Assembly (NCBI RefSeq): GCF_002288185.1
Contig: NZ_CP016776.1
Location: 186,001 to 250,000 of the forward strand
Reading direction: 5' to 3'
Source of the DNA: Candidatus Planktophila vernalis
GTDB lineage: Bacteria > Actinomycetota > Actinomycetes > Nanopelagicales > Nanopelagicaceae
Length of the DNA: 64,000 nucleotides
This document shows, in pieces, positions 20,030-28,725 of this stretch. Position 1 is the first letter of the stretch, and each line of letters opens with the position of its first letter. A model generated the notes under the pieces. That model did not search any database. It was not told the DNA's origin and saw nothing but the letters and a program-made list of their open reading frames with translations. The position numbers were made by a program, and so were the translations under genes.

Positions 20030-20051
20030 AGAAATTATGGAGATCTCATCG

Positions 20052-21179
20052 ATGAGAAAGAATTCTTTTATTCGTTTCGCTGTTGCGGCAACTGCAGTTG
20101 CTGTTTTAGCAGGAACGGCGTTTCCAGCAAATGCTGCAGTCAAGCCGGCTAATAAAGCAACAATCGGTGATGACTGCACTAAAGCATCTACTGGCAAAAA
20201 AGCTCCAGGCCGTGGAGTTGATGGAACAGATCTAACTTGTATGGTTGTGCCAACTGGTTCATACAAGGGTGATAACAAGTGGTGGTACGCAGATGTTAAG
20301 CCACTAAAAAATATTGACTGGACAATCCCTGCTAACCCAGGTGGATATTCACTCACAGCAGATGCAATCACAAACTCTCTTAAAGCAGAAGGTCTTCTAA
20401 CTGCAACAACATCTGTTTATAAGCCAGGTGCTGGTGGAGCTGTTGGTCTTGCTGCATTCCAGGAAATCAAGGGCAAGCCAGAAGCAGGAATTATCACTGG
20501 TATTGCAATGACTGGTGGACTTTATTCAAACAAGTCAACACTTAATCTTTTAGCTTCAACACCAATTGCAAAGATCTTGCGCGAGTATGAAGGAATCGTT
20601 GTTCCAGCTTCCTCTAAGTACCGCACATTGAAGCAATTGATGGATGACCTTGTTGCAAAGCCAAATGCGGTTGCTATCGCAGGTGGTAACAAGGGTGGAG
20701 TAGATCACCAAACTATTGGTCTACTTGCACAAAAGGCTGGCGTGGATCCAACTAAGTTGAACTACGTTGTTTACTCAGGTGGACCAGAAGTAATCACTTC
20801 ACTCCTAAGTAATGCAACACAGGTTGGTATTTCTGGTGCACTTGACTTCGCACCATATGTTGCATCAGGAAAGATGCGCTATCTCGGAGTTTCATCAGCC
20901 AAGACAATCTCTGGTATCAAGGCTAAGACTTTCGTTTCACAGGGTTACGACCTTGTATACGGAAACTGGCGCGGAATCATGGCCCCAGCTGATCTTTCAA
21001 AGGCTGATTACCTCAACTTCATTAAGGTAATTGACATCATGCACATTTCACCAGCATGGAAAGCTGAACTCACAAAGAACAAGTGGGACAACGAGTTCGT
21101 AGCAGGAACTGCTTTCAAGTCATTCCTTGAGAAGCACATTCCTGAAATCAATGCAGTTATGAAGGGCCTTGGAATCTAA
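20052..21179 (+). CDS. tctC: Tripartite tricarboxylate transporter substrate-binding protein (TctC family)
   Basis: A secreted solute-binding protein of the Bug/TctC type, which captures carboxylates for a TctAB membrane pair. I choose the ATG at 20052 (GGAG 9 bases upstream), which gives MRKNSFIRF and then a hydrophobic signal segment ending ANAA; ATG 20037 is a possible alternative. The TctC core is seen from about residue 85 (PANPGGYSLTADAI, PGAGGAVGLAAFQEI, then YVVYSGGPEVITSLLSNATQVGISG). Between the signal peptide and the core is an unusual insert of about 50 residues with two cysteines (C42 and C63) and a KWWY motif, perhaps a small disulfide-closed domain. It is the first gene of tctCBA-MFS. 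Confidence 0.85.
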   Translation: MRKNSFIRFAVAATAVAVLAGTAFPANAAVKPANKATIGDDCTKASTGKKAPGRGVDGTDLTCMVVPTGSYKGDNKWWYADVKPLKNIDWTIPANPGGYSLTADAITNSLKAEGLLTATTSVYKPGAGGAVGLAAFQEIKGKPEAGIITGIAMTGGLYSNKSTLNLLASTPIAKILREYEGIVVPASSKYRTLKQLMDDLVAKPNAVAIAGGNKGGVDHQTIGLLAQKAGVDPTKLNYVVYSGGPEVITSLLSNATQVGISGALDFAPYVASGKMRYLGVSSAKTISGIKAKTFVSQGYDLVYGNWRGIMAPADLSKADYLNFIKVIDIMHISPAWKAELTKNKWDNEFVAGTAFKSFLEKHIPEINAVMKGLGI

Positions 21180-21686
21180 TTGATTCTAAAGATCTCTAAG
21201 CAGGCTAAGGGGGAGCTGGTATTTGCCAGCTCTCTCTTCCTGCTTGGGATATTTGTTGCTTGGGATACATCACGGATGGATGTCCCACAGGGTTCATCAA
21301 TTGTTAGCCCTCAAACTTTTCCATACATGGTTGCAGCTTTCACTTCATTAGTCGGGTTCAGTTTGATTATGCAAGTTTTGCGGGGTCGACTTGGAACACC
21401 TGAAGGCGATCAGCCAGGTGATCCATTTCTTGGAGCCAACTTTAAAACGATGGCAATAATTGCCACCGCTATTGCTCTCCATGTGATTCTGCTTGAAATT
21501 GCTGGCTATGTAATTGCAGCAACAGTCTGTTTCTTTGGAGTTGCCTATGGATTTGGCTCAAGAAAATACCTGAAAGATTTAGGAATTAGTCTTGCTTTTG
21601 CATTAGTTGTTTATTTCTCATTCACAATAGGCCTAAATATCAACCTTCCTTCAGGCTTCTTCGAAGGAGTGTTCGGAAATGGGTAA
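21180..21686 (+). CDS. tctB: Tripartite tricarboxylate transporter small membrane subunit (TctB family)
   Basis: TctB is the small, four-helix subunit of the TTT carboxylate:cation symporter. The 168-residue protein has four hydrophobic stretches, the first [19 protein letters not shown], and the characteristic [13 protein letters not shown] near the C-terminus. The start is TTG immediately after the tctC stop, with no separate ribosome binding site seen, so translation is probably coupled. It overlaps tctA by 8 bases. Sequence conservation in this family is low; assignment rests on size, topology and position. Confidence 0.85.
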   Translation: MILKISKQAKGELVFASSLFLLGIFVAWDTSRMDVPQGSSIVSPQTFPYMVAAFTSLVGFSLIMQVLRGRLGTPEGDQPGDPFLGANFKTMAIIATAIALHVILLEIAGYVIAATVCFFGVAYGFGSRKYLKDLGISLAFALVVYFSFTIGLNINLPSGFFEGVFGNG

Positions 21687-23178
21687 TAGCTTTGCAATGT
21701 TGATGGATGGTTTCCAAACCGCCTTCACCCCAACAAATTTGATGTTTGGACTTCTAGGAACATTCCTTGGAACTCTTGTTGGAGTATTGCCTGGAATTGG
21801 ACCTGCTCTAGCAATTGGTTTACTGCTTCCTGTTTGTTTAACAGTTAATCCCACTTCAGCGCTCATTATGTTTGCCGCAATTTTCTATGGTGCTATGTAT
21901 GGCGGATCAACTACATCTATTTTGCTCAATACTCCGGGTGAAAGTGGCTCGGTGATTACGGCCCTTGAAGGCAACAAAATGGCCAAAGCCGGCCGTGCTG
22001 GTGCTGCATTAGCAACTGCTGCTATTGGATCATTCGTAGCTGGAACAATTGCCACACTGTTATTGGCTTTTGGCGCTCCCTGGATGGCCGATGTTGCACT
22101 CACTATCCAGCCCGCAGGTTATTTATCTCTAATTATTTTGGCTTTTGCAACAGTTGGAACTCTGCTTGGTTCATCAAGAATTCGTGGCTTAGTCGCACTC
22201 TCTGTGGGATTAGTTATTGGTCTTATCGGTGCTGATCTTCAATCTGGTGCACTGCGATTAACTTTTGGCAATATGAATGCCATTGATGGAATTGAAACAG
22301 TTACAGTCATTGTGGCAATTTTTGCATTAGGTGAAGCGCTCTATCTTGCAAGCCGTCACACATTAGTGCGCACTGAAGTCCTTGAGATGAAAGGCAAAGC
22401 CTGGATGACGCGAGAAGATTTCCGTCGCTCATGGAAACCATGGCTACGTGGAACTGCAATTGGTTTCCCACTGGGAGTTATTCCAGCGGGTGGCTCTGAA
22501 GTACCAACATTTTTAAGTTATGGCGTTGAAAAATCTTTGTCTAAAAACAAAGATGAGTTTGGTAAAGGTGCAATTGAAGGCGTTGCTGGCCCAGAGGCTG
22601 CAAATAATGCAAATGCTGCAGGCGTGTTAGTTCCAATGCTTGCTCTAGGTTTACCAACTTCTGCAACCGCAGCCGTTGTTTTAGTTGCTTTCCAGTCCTT
22701 TAATATTCAACCAGGACCAATGCTTTTCCAGACTAGTCCGGAAATTGTCTGGGGATTAATCGCCTCGCTGTTTATCGGTAACGCCTTGCTATTAGTACTT
22801 AACCTGCCTTTAATTCGCTTTTGGGTGCTGTTACTTAAGATTCCAACACATTACTTATATGCAGGAATTACTACCTTTGCCTTACTGGGTGCCTACGCCC
22901 TTAATAACTCCACATTTGATCTGCAAGTGGCATTGGCTGTGGGATTTATTGGCTATTTGTTCCGCAGATTTGGTGTGCCAGTTACGCCTTTGATTATCGG
23001 TGTGATTTTGGGGCCATTAGCTGAACTGCAATTCAAGCGCGCACTTCAAATTAGCCAGGGGGATTGGAATATCTTGATTGCTGGCGGATTCCCAAAGATC
23101 ATCTACGGCATTTTATTGCTGGTGATTATTGGGCCTCTAGTGTGGAACTTTAAGAAAAAATTCGCAGTTAATAAGTAA
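21679..23178 (+). CDS. tctA: Tripartite tricarboxylate transporter large membrane subunit (TctA family)
   Basis: TctA is the 12-helix transport subunit of the TTT family. The 499-residue protein carries the diagnostic [39 protein letters not shown] and the repeated second-half [14 protein letters not shown]. The start overlaps tctB by 8 bases and the stop abuts the MFS gene. Together with tctB and tctC it should import an organic acid; citrate or another carboxylate is typical, but the substrate cannot be read here. Confidence 0.93.
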   Translation: MGNSFAMLMDGFQTAFTPTNLMFGLLGTFLGTLVGVLPGIGPALAIGLLLPVCLTVNPTSALIMFAAIFYGAMYGGSTTSILLNTPGESGSVITALEGNKMAKAGRAGAALATAAIGSFVAGTIATLLLAFGAPWMADVALTIQPAGYLSLIILAFATVGTLLGSSRIRGLVALSVGLVIGLIGADLQSGALRLTFGNMNAIDGIETVTVIVAIFALGEALYLASRHTLVRTEVLEMKGKAWMTREDFRRSWKPWLRGTAIGFPLGVIPAGGSEVPTFLSYGVEKSLSKNKDEFGKGAIEGVAGPEAANNANAAGVLVPMLALGLPTSATAAVVLVAFQSFNIQPGPMLFQTSPEIVWGLIASLFIGNALLLVLNLPLIRFWVLLLKIPTHYLYAGITTFALLGAYALNNSTFDLQVALAVGFIGYLFRRFGVPVTPLIIGVILGPLAELQFKRALQISQGDWNILIAGGFPKIIYGILLLVIIGPLVWNFKKKFAVNK

Positions 23179-24345
23179 ATGAGTTCAGACAAGCTCTTGC
23201 CCTGGGCTAAGCCTTTACTTATTTCATCCACCCTCACTCAAGCAACTATCTACGTTCTGCGTCCGATGATTACTTATCGAGCGTTAGAGCTTGATGCCAA
23301 CGCTGCACAGATTGGTTTGATTGCATCGGTTTATGCTCTTTTCCCAGTTTTACTCGCACTCCAATTTGGTAAGTGGGTAGGGCGAATGGGTGAAGCTAAG
23401 TTTATTATCTATGGAACGTTAGCGATGCTGGTAACTTCTGCAGGACTTATGGGTGCTAATTCAATTCTCTGGCTATCAATTGCCGCAGCGTGTGCAGGTA
23501 CTGCACACTTAGCGTGCATGGTGGGTGGACAGTCCATGGTGGCACTTCGTGCACCGCGCGAGAGCTATGACAAATACTTTGGTTTCTATACTTTCAGTGC
23601 ATCTGTTGGACACATGCTTGGCCCGATAGTTGCAGCAGTTGTTGCTGGATCAAATGGAAATCTTCCTAAATCAACATCCAACGCCTTCTTACTTGGAGTT
23701 GTATTAACAATTCTTGCGCTCTTTCCTGTCATTAGGTGGAGAAATGAGCGACCAACAGTTGTTGCACAGCAAAACTCTGAAGGAACATATAAGACCGCTT
23801 TAAACCTGGTAAAGCGCCCAGGAATCCTTGCAGCTATCTATATCTCTCTTGCAATCTCATCTGCTGCCGATGTTTTAGTAGTTTTCTTGCCGCTATTTGG
23901 TGCTGAAAATAACTTCTCGCCTTATGCAGTGGGTGCGATTCTGGCTATTCGTGCAGGCACGACAATGCTTTCAAGGCTCTTTCTTGGAAAATTGAGTGAG
24001 CGATTTACAACATTCCAGCTGCTCTGGTGGAGCACGGTGATCTCAGTTATTTCATGTGCTGCAATGGCATTTGCACACACACCACTCACACTTGGTTTAA
24101 TTGTTTTTGTTGCAGGCTTTTCACTTGGTATCGGACAACCTTTAACGATGTCATTAGTTTCGCAAAAGACTCAAAGTGAAGAACGAGCATTAGCTGTCTC
24201 GGCCCGTTTGATGGGAAATCGATTAGGACAGTTTTTAGTACCGGCCGCAGCCGGTATTGCAGCAGCAGCTTCTGGGGCAGGGGCGGTCTTTATTGGCCTC
24301 GCAGTGCTTTTGGGTAGCTCGCTTTTCAGCGTGAAAAAAGAGTAG
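23179..24345 (+). CDS. MFS transporter
   Basis: A 388-residue polytopic membrane protein with the major-facilitator pattern: about 11-12 hydrophobic segments, an RGGRK-like loop (FGKWVGRMGE) after the second helix and FLGKLSERFT at the equivalent position in the second half. It starts directly after the tctA stop codon, so it belongs to the same transcript. Substrate unknown; its placement suggests movement of a molecule metabolically linked to the TctABC substrate, for example export of a product (inference). Confidence 0.8.
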   Translation: MSSDKLLPWAKPLLISSTLTQATIYVLRPMITYRALELDANAAQIGLIASVYALFPVLLALQFGKWVGRMGEAKFIIYGTLAMLVTSAGLMGANSILWLSIAAACAGTAHLACMVGGQSMVALRAPRESYDKYFGFYTFSASVGHMLGPIVAAVVAGSNGNLPKSTSNAFLLGVVLTILALFPVIRWRNERPTVVAQQNSEGTYKTALNLVKRPGILAAIYISLAISSAADVLVVFLPLFGAENNFSPYAVGAILAIRAGTTMLSRLFLGKLSERFTTFQLLWWSTVISVISCAAMAFAHTPLTLGLIVFVAGFSLGIGQPLTMSLVSQKTQSEERALAVSARLMGNRLGQFLVPAAAGIAAAASGAGAVFIGLAVLLGSSLFSVKKE

Positions 24346-24386
24346 ATGTGGCCTGAGTTACACCCATGTAATTCATTTGGGCCGAT

Positions 24387-24415
24387 TTCCCTTATCTGAG
24401 CCCGCCCTCTAAACT
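24387..24415 (+). promoter_or_regulatory. Promoter of the infA-rpmJ-rpsM operon
   Basis: TTCCCT and TAAACT are 17 bases apart. The same TTCCCT -35 occurs in front of acpS. The predicted start is near 24422, about 39 bases ahead of infA. A promoter here is expected because the transporter insertion cuts the alpha block off from the upstream spc transcript. Confidence 0.5.
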
Positions 24416-24460
24416 ACGACTTCGCTTGTTTCACGCTCAAAACAGAAATGTGGTTACAGC

Positions 24461-24682
24461 TTGGCTAGTAAAGATGGTGCAATCGAAATGGAAGGCACTG
24501 TTGCTGAAGCTTTACCTAATGCAATGTTTCGCGTGGAGCTAACAAATGGACATAAAGTCCTCGCTCACATAAGCGGCAAGATGCGAAAGAACTACATTCG
24601 CATTCTTCCTGCCGATCGTGTGATCGTGGAAATGAGTCCGTATGACCTTACAAAAGGTCGAATTATTTATCGTTACAAGTAA
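24461..24682 (+). CDS. infA: Translation initiation factor IF-1
   Basis: IF-1 is the OB-fold factor that blocks the A site during initiation. The 73-residue protein reads [14 protein letters not shown], then [36 protein letters not shown] and ends RGRIIYRYK, a full match to the family. The start codon is TTG; no ATG or GTG is available in frame nearby, and no clear Shine-Dalgarno precedes it, which is odd for a highly expressed factor. It lies 17 bases before rpmJ. Confidence 0.97.
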   Translation: MASKDGAIEMEGTVAEALPNAMFRVELTNGHKVLAHISGKMRKNYIRILPADRVIVEMSPYDLTKGRIIYRYK

Positions 24683-24699
24683 CGAAGGAGCACAACGAC

Positions 24700-24813
24700 A
24701 TGAAGGTTAATCCAAGCGTTAAGAAGATTTGCGATAAGTGCAAAGTCATTCGCCGCAAGGGTCGCGTCATGGTCATTTGTGAAAACCTTCGTCACAAGCA
24801 ACGTCAAGGATAA
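24700..24813 (+). CDS. rpmJ: 50S ribosomal protein L36
   Basis: A 37-residue protein beginning [21 protein letters not shown] and ending RHKQRQG. It is the zinc-binding C+ form: Cys11, Cys14, Cys27 and His32 are all present. GAAGGAG is positioned upstream of the ATG. It sits between infA and rpsM as in most bacteria. L36 is the smallest 50S protein and a late-assembly factor near the GTPase centre. Confidence 0.97.
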   Translation: MKVNPSVKKICDKCKVIRRKGRVMVICENLRHKQRQG

Positions 24814-24840
24814 ATAAGCACTAACAAACTCGTAATACGA

Positions 24841-24903
24841 CTTTTAGGAAACTAAAAGACCTCTGGACTGGTAGGCCAGAGAACAGTATTGCGGAGGACC
24901 TCC
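24841..24903 (+). promoter_or_regulatory. Structured leader in front of rpsM
   Basis: Three consecutive inverted repeats fill the 110-base rpmJ-rpsM spacer: CTTTTAG/CTAAAAG with a GAAA tetraloop (24841-24858), CTCTGG/CCAGAG (24861-24881) and GGAGG/CCTCC around a single A (24893-24903). The last contains a Shine-Dalgarno-like sequence and could be read as a translational switch. There is no T-tract. The function, perhaps S4- or S13-mediated feedback, is inferred. Confidence 0.4.
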
Positions 24904-24923
24904 AGATATAGATAGGTAGATAC

Positions 24924-25301
24924 ATGGCACGTCTTGTCGGTGTCGATCTCCCGCGCGAAAAGCGCTTGGAAGTCGCACTCACTTATATTTTTGGAATGGG
25001 TCTTACCCGTTCTCAAAAAACATTAGCAGCAACTGGGATTAGCCCAGACATTCGCGTGAAGGACCTGCAAGAAGCAGATCTAGCAAAGCTACGTGAATAC
25101 ATCGAAGCAAACTTCAAAATCGAAGGTGACCTTCGTCGTGAAATTTCCGGCGACATTCGTCGCAAGGTTGAAATCCAGAGCTACCAAGGCATTCGTCACC
25201 GTAAGGGACTACCTGTTCGTGGTCAGCGCACACATACAAATGCGCGCACACGTAAGGGTCCTCGTAAGGCAATTGCAGGTAAGAAGAAGGTGACTAAGTA
25301 A
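24924..25301 (+). CDS. rpsM: 30S ribosomal protein S13
   Basis: S13 forms intersubunit bridges in the 30S head. The 125 residues begin [26 protein letters not shown] and end in the [22 protein letters not shown] basic tail that contacts P-site tRNA. It overlaps rpsK by one base. A structured leader precedes it, and no strong Shine-Dalgarno is seen within the usual distance of its ATG. Confidence 0.98.
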   Translation: MARLVGVDLPREKRLEVALTYIFGMGLTRSQKTLAATGISPDIRVKDLQEADLAKLREYIEANFKIEGDLRREISGDIRRKVEIQSYQGIRHRKGLPVRGQRTHTNARTRKGPRKAIAGKKKVTK

Positions 25302-25720
25302 TGGCCGCAGCTAAAACTAAGACTGCCCCAGCAACTAAGGGCAAAGTTAAAATTCGTAAGAAGGAAAAGAAGAATGTTGCTGTTGGTAAAGCGTTCATTA
25401 AGAGCACTTTCAACAACACAATCATTTCTATTACTGATCCAACCGGCGCTGTTATCTCTTGGTCATCATCTGGCCAGGTTGGTTACAAGGGCTCACGTAA
25501 GTCAACTCCTTTCGCAGCACAGCTTGCAGCAGAAGCCGCAGCTCGTCGCGCACAGGAGCATGGCCTAAAGAAGGTAGATGTCTTCGTTAAGGGACCTGGT
25601 TCCGGACGCGAAACTGCAATCCGTTCATTGCAAGCAGCTGGTTTGGAAGTTGGTGCCATCTCTGATGTAACACCTGCTCCACACAACGGTTGCCGTCCAT
25701 GTAAACCACGTCGAGTTTAA
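25301..25720 (+). CDS. rpsK: 30S ribosomal protein S11
   Basis: S11 lies on the 30S platform and interacts with the mRNA at the E site. The 139 residues have a lysine-rich N-terminus, then [46 protein letters not shown] and the C-terminal [18 protein letters not shown], all invariant features. It is coupled to rpsM (TAATG) and lies 16 bases before rpsD. Confidence 0.98.
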   Translation: MAAAKTKTAPATKGKVKIRKKEKKNVAVGKAFIKSTFNNTIISITDPTGAVISWSSSGQVGYKGSRKSTPFAAQLAAEAAARRAQEHGLKKVDVFVKGPGSGRETAIRSLQAAGLEVGAISDVTPAPHNGCRPCKPRRV

Positions 25721-25736
25721 GGAAGGAAGAGAATAA

Positions 25737-26363
25737 ATGGCTCGTTATACCGGAGCAGACTGCAAGCGTTGCCGTCGCGAAAAAGTAAAGCTCTTCCTTA
25801 AGGGCGCAAAGTGCGATGGACCAAAGTGTCCTATCGAATCACGTCCATATCCACCAGGACAACATGGCCGTGGCCGTGCAAAAGAATCTGAATACCTCAT
25901 GCAGATGCGCGAAAAGCAAAAGTGCGCACGTATTTACGGTGTTCTAGAAAAGCAGTTCCGTGGTTATTACGAAGAAGCTAACCGCAAGCAGGGCAAGACT
26001 GGTGAAAACCTTCTTGTCATTCTTGAAACTCGTCTAGATAACGTTGTATTCCGTGCAGGCTTTGCAAAGAGCCGCGACATGGCACGTCAGCTAGTACGTC
26101 ACGGTCACTTCTTAGTTAATGGCAAGAAGGTAAACATTCCTTCATTCCGTGTCTCTGCGATGGACATCATTGATGTTCTTCCAAAGTCATTGGATCTCAC
26201 ACCATTCATCGTGGCTAGCGCTGAACTTGGCGAGAAGGCAGTTCCTGCATGGATGGAGGTTGTTGGTTCTCAGATGAGAATCATCATTCACTCAGTTCCT
26301 GCACGTGCCGTCATCGACACCCAGGTTCAAGAGCAGCTCATCGTTGAACTTTATTCTAAGTAA
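25737..26363 (+). CDS. rpsD: 30S ribosomal protein S4, zinc-binding form
   Basis: S4 is a primary 16S rRNA binder and assembly nucleator. The 208-residue protein has a zinc-type N-terminus (CKRC followed by CDGPKC) and the S4 RNA-binding fold LETRLDNVVFRAGFAKSRDMARQLVRHGHFLVNGKKVNIPS. GGAAGGAAGAG precedes the ATG. In other bacteria S4 is the translational repressor of the alpha operon, which makes the structured leaders around rpsM and rpoA of interest. Confidence 0.98.
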   Translation: MARYTGADCKRCRREKVKLFLKGAKCDGPKCPIESRPYPPGQHGRGRAKESEYLMQMREKQKCARIYGVLEKQFRGYYEEANRKQGKTGENLLVILETRLDNVVFRAGFAKSRDMARQLVRHGHFLVNGKKVNIPSFRVSAMDIIDVLPKSLDLTPFIVASAELGEKAVPAWMEVVGSQMRIIIHSVPARAVIDTQVQEQLIVELYSK

Positions 26364-26424
26364 TTTTTAAAAGCCCAGAGCTACCAAGCAAAGGGCATGC
26401 ACGCAGTACCAGTACGACCAAAGT

Positions 26425-26446
26425 GGAAATCAAATAGAGGATTTCC
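26425..26446 (+). promoter_or_regulatory. Hairpin in the rpsD-rpoA spacer
   Basis: GGAAATC and GATTTCC form a 7-bp stem with an 8-base loop, 20 bases before the rpoA GTG. No T-tract follows. It may be an mRNA processing site or modulate rpoA translation. Confidence 0.35.
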
Positions 26447-26466
26447 CCGAATGAAGAGGAGCAGCA

Positions 26467-27480
26467 GTGCTAATTGCACAACGTCCCACCCTCAGTGAAG
26501 AAGTAATTTCCGAGAATCGCTCACGGTTCATCATTGAACCGCTGGAGCCAGGCTTCGGTTACACACTAGGCAACAGCATGCGCCGTACATTGCTTTCATC
26601 TATTCCAGGTGCAGCAGTGACAAGCATCCGCGTTGCCGGTGCACTTCATGAGTTCACCACTCTTGAAGGCGTAAAAGAAGATCTCACCGATATCGTTTTG
26701 AATATCAAGAACTTGGTATTTTCATCAGATAGCGATGAACCAGCCGTTGTTTACATCCGCAAGTCAGGTGCCGGTCCAGTAACTGGTGCTGATATTGCTG
26801 TTCCTTCTGGCGTTGAAGTTCATAACCCATCACTTCACTTAGCAACACTTAACGGCAAGGGATCTCTTGAAATCGAACTTACTGTTGAGCGTGGTCGTGG
26901 ATATGTAACTGCAGTCCAGAACAAGCAAGCTGGAGCTGAAATCGGTCGCATTCCTGTTGACTCAATCTATTCACCAGTTTTGAAGGTTACATACAAGGTA
27001 GAAGCAACTCGCGTTGAACAGCGCACAGACTTCGATCGCCTTGTTGTAGATGTAGAAACTAAGTCATCAATGAAGCCACGCGATGCAGTTGCATCAGCTG
27101 GTCGCACATTGGTTGAACTATTTGGTCTAGCACGCGAACTTAACCTTGAAGCTGAAGGCATTGAGATGGGGCCATCTGTTATGGATGCCGCACTTGCTGC
27201 AGATCTTGCTCTTCCAATCGAAGATCTTGATTTAACAGTTCGTTCATACAACTGCTTGAAGCGCGAAGGCATTCACACAGTTGGTGAGTTGGTTGGTCGT
27301 TCAGAGGCTGATCTACTTGATATCCGTAACTTTGGTTCAAAATCTATCGATGAGGTCAAGGCAAAGCTTGTCTCAATGGGAATGTCTCTCAAGGACAGCC
27401 CAGCTGGATTTGATCCAACGAAGCACCAAAACTACAACGCAGCAGTTGACGATGACTTCGTCGATGCAGATCAGGCCTAG
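26467..27480 (+). CDS. rpoA: DNA-directed RNA polymerase subunit alpha
   Basis: Alpha dimerises to start RNA polymerase assembly and its C-terminal domain contacts UP elements and activators. The 337 residues show the N-terminal dimerisation domain ([35 protein letters not shown]) and, after an acidic linker, the C-terminal domain [44 protein letters not shown] precedes the GTG start. The final 30 residues form an acidic tail. It lies 11 bases before rplQ. Confidence 0.98.
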   Translation: MLIAQRPTLSEEVISENRSRFIIEPLEPGFGYTLGNSMRRTLLSSIPGAAVTSIRVAGALHEFTTLEGVKEDLTDIVLNIKNLVFSSDSDEPAVVYIRKSGAGPVTGADIAVPSGVEVHNPSLHLATLNGKGSLEIELTVERGRGYVTAVQNKQAGAEIGRIPVDSIYSPVLKVTYKVEATRVEQRTDFDRLVVDVETKSSMKPRDAVASAGRTLVELFGLARELNLEAEGIEMGPSVMDAALAADLALPIEDLDLTVRSYNCLKREGIHTVGELVGRSEADLLDIRNFGSKSIDEVKAKLVSMGMSLKDSPAGFDPTKHQNYNAAVDDDFVDADQA

Positions 27481-27491
27481 GAGAAAAAGAA

Positions 27492-27857
27492 ATGCCAAAA
27501 CCAAGTAAAGGTCCTCGTTTGGGTTCAGGCCCATCACACGAACGCTTACTCCTACGCACTCTTGCAGAGCAGTTGTTCGAGCATGGCAAGATCACAACAA
27601 CCGAGGCAAAGGCTAAGCGCCTGCGTCCATTAGCTGAAAAGTTAATTACTTTCGCTAAGAAAGGTGATCTTCCTGCACGTCGCCAAGTTATGGCACAGAT
27701 TTCAAATAAGAGCGTTGTACACACTCTTTTCACTGTAATCGGTCCACGCTTTGCTGCACGTAATGGTGGATACACACGCATTACTAAGGTCGGTCCTCGC
27801 AAGGGTGACAACGCACCTATGGCAGTAATTGAAGTATTAACTGAGAAAGATAACTAA
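27492..27857 (+). CDS. rplQ: 50S ribosomal protein L17
   Basis: L17 lies near the tunnel exit. The 121-residue protein reads [52 protein letters not shown] in its first half, the family signature, and ends AVIEVLTEK. It has no long C-terminal extension, unlike many high-GC relatives. AGGAGA precedes the ATG. It is the last r-protein gene of the alpha block; the apparent terminator is inside truA. Confidence 0.97.
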   Translation: MPKPSKGPRLGSGPSHERLLLRTLAEQLFEHGKITTTEAKAKRLRPLAEKLITFAKKGDLPARRQVMAQISNKSVVHTLFTVIGPRFAARNGGYTRITKVGPRKGDNAPMAVIEVLTEKDN

Positions 27858-27883
27858 GTCTAAAACCTTAGAAATAGATTCTC

Positions 27884-28660
27884 ATGACGGAACCCACTCT
27901 CTACCCAGAGAGTGGGTTTCTTCGTTTAAGGATTGATTTATCGTACGACGGGACTAATTACTCAGGCTGGGCTAAACAACCTGATCGCCGTACAGTGCAA
28001 GAAGAGTTCGAGAACGCACTTTCAACTATTTTGCAAAGCCCGGTAGAGACAATTGTGGCTGGCAGAACTGATGCTGGAGTTCATGCAATCGGGCAAGTTA
28101 TTCATGTTGATGTTGCAGAGTCCACAAGCCTTGATGACTTAGCTTTTAAGTTAAATCGTATGTTGGATGAAGATATTCGGATTAATAATGTGGCAGTCGT
28201 GAAGGGGGCTTTTCATGCCCGCTTTTCAGCCACCCGTAGGTATTACACATACAAGATTATGGATGGCAATAAAGCCGTTCCACCTATTAATCGCTTTGAT
28301 ATCACGCCCTGGTATCGCACACTAGATGTTGATCTACTCAATGCCGCCAGTGCTCTATTGGTGGGGGAACATGATTTTGCGGCTTACTGCAAATTCCGTG
28401 AAGGCAGCACAACCATTCGAAATCTTGTGCGCTTTGATTGGGTTCGAAATAGTGAAGGAATATTGGTCGCTGAACTAGCTGCTGATTCATTTTGTTATTC
28501 CATGGTGAGAAATCTTGTGGGAGCAGCTGTTTGTGTTGCTGAGGGGCGCTTTGGGCCCGATTGGATTCAAGCGACTTTGGAGAATAAAGAGCGGATCTCA
28601 GATTCCCTTGTTTTCCCATCCCGGGGCCTGACTTTGCGCCAGGTGGACTACTCAGAATGA
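27884..28660 (+). CDS. truA: tRNA pseudouridine synthase A
   Basis: TruA makes pseudouridine at positions 38-40 of the tRNA anticodon arm. The 258-residue protein contains the catalytic-Asp motif AGRTDAGVHAIGQV, the N-terminal RLRIDLSYDGTNYSGWAKQP and DFAAYCKFREGSTTIRNL. The only in-frame ATG ahead of the core is 27884. Codons 3 to 12 are also a perfect 11-bp hairpin followed by a T-rich run, so a terminator-like signal is built into the start of this gene. It lies 26 bases after rplQ and has no clear Shine-Dalgarno. Confidence 0.95.
   Translation: MTEPTLYPESGFLRLRIDLSYDGTNYSGWAKQPDRRTVQEEFENALSTILQSPVETIVAGRTDAGVHAIGQVIHVDVAESTSLDDLAFKLNRMLDEDIRINNVAVVKGAFHARFSATRRYYTYKIMDGNKAVPPINRFDITPWYRTLDVDLLNAASALLVGEHDFAAYCKFREGSTTIRNLVRFDWVRNSEGILVAELAADSFCYSMVRNLVGAAVCVAEGRFGPDWIQATLENKERISDSLVFPSRGLTLRQVDYSE
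27892..27922 (+). terminator. Terminator-like hairpin inside truA
   Basis: A perfect 11-bp stem (ACCCACTCTCT / AGAGAGTGGGT, 27892-27902 with 27907-27917) and a 4-base ACCC loop are followed by TTCTTCGTTT. By structure this is a strong intrinsic terminator for the rpoA-rplQ transcript, yet it lies within truA codons 3-12. Confidence 0.7.
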
Positions 28661-28667
28661 GGCCATT

Positions 28668-28696
28668 TTGACCCATTCGCGCTGCACGGGTACCCT
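28668..28696 (+). promoter_or_regulatory. Promoter of rplM-rpsI
   Basis: TTGACC and TACCCT are separated by 17 bases; the -10 is identical to that of rpsL. The predicted start is near 28703. Confidence 0.7.
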
Positions 28697-28702
28697 AATC
28701 CT

Positions 28703-28725
28703 CTGCCCTTAAACGGGCTTGGCAG
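28703..28725 (+). promoter_or_regulatory. Alternative hairpins in the rplM leader
   Basis: Two mutually exclusive pairings share bases 28705-28707: CTGCC with GGCAG (outer) and GCCC with GGGC (inner). They lie at the very 5' end of the predicted mRNA. L13 leaders with autoregulatory function are known in Gammaproteobacteria and Firmicutes; whether this one is equivalent is unknown. Confidence 0.35.

Noticed and set aside
19983-20051. Upstream extension of tctC beginning MCGFILL
   Set aside because: It would place the signal peptide 23 residues inside the protein and spans the predicted promoter and palindrome; ATG 20052 has a spaced GGAG.
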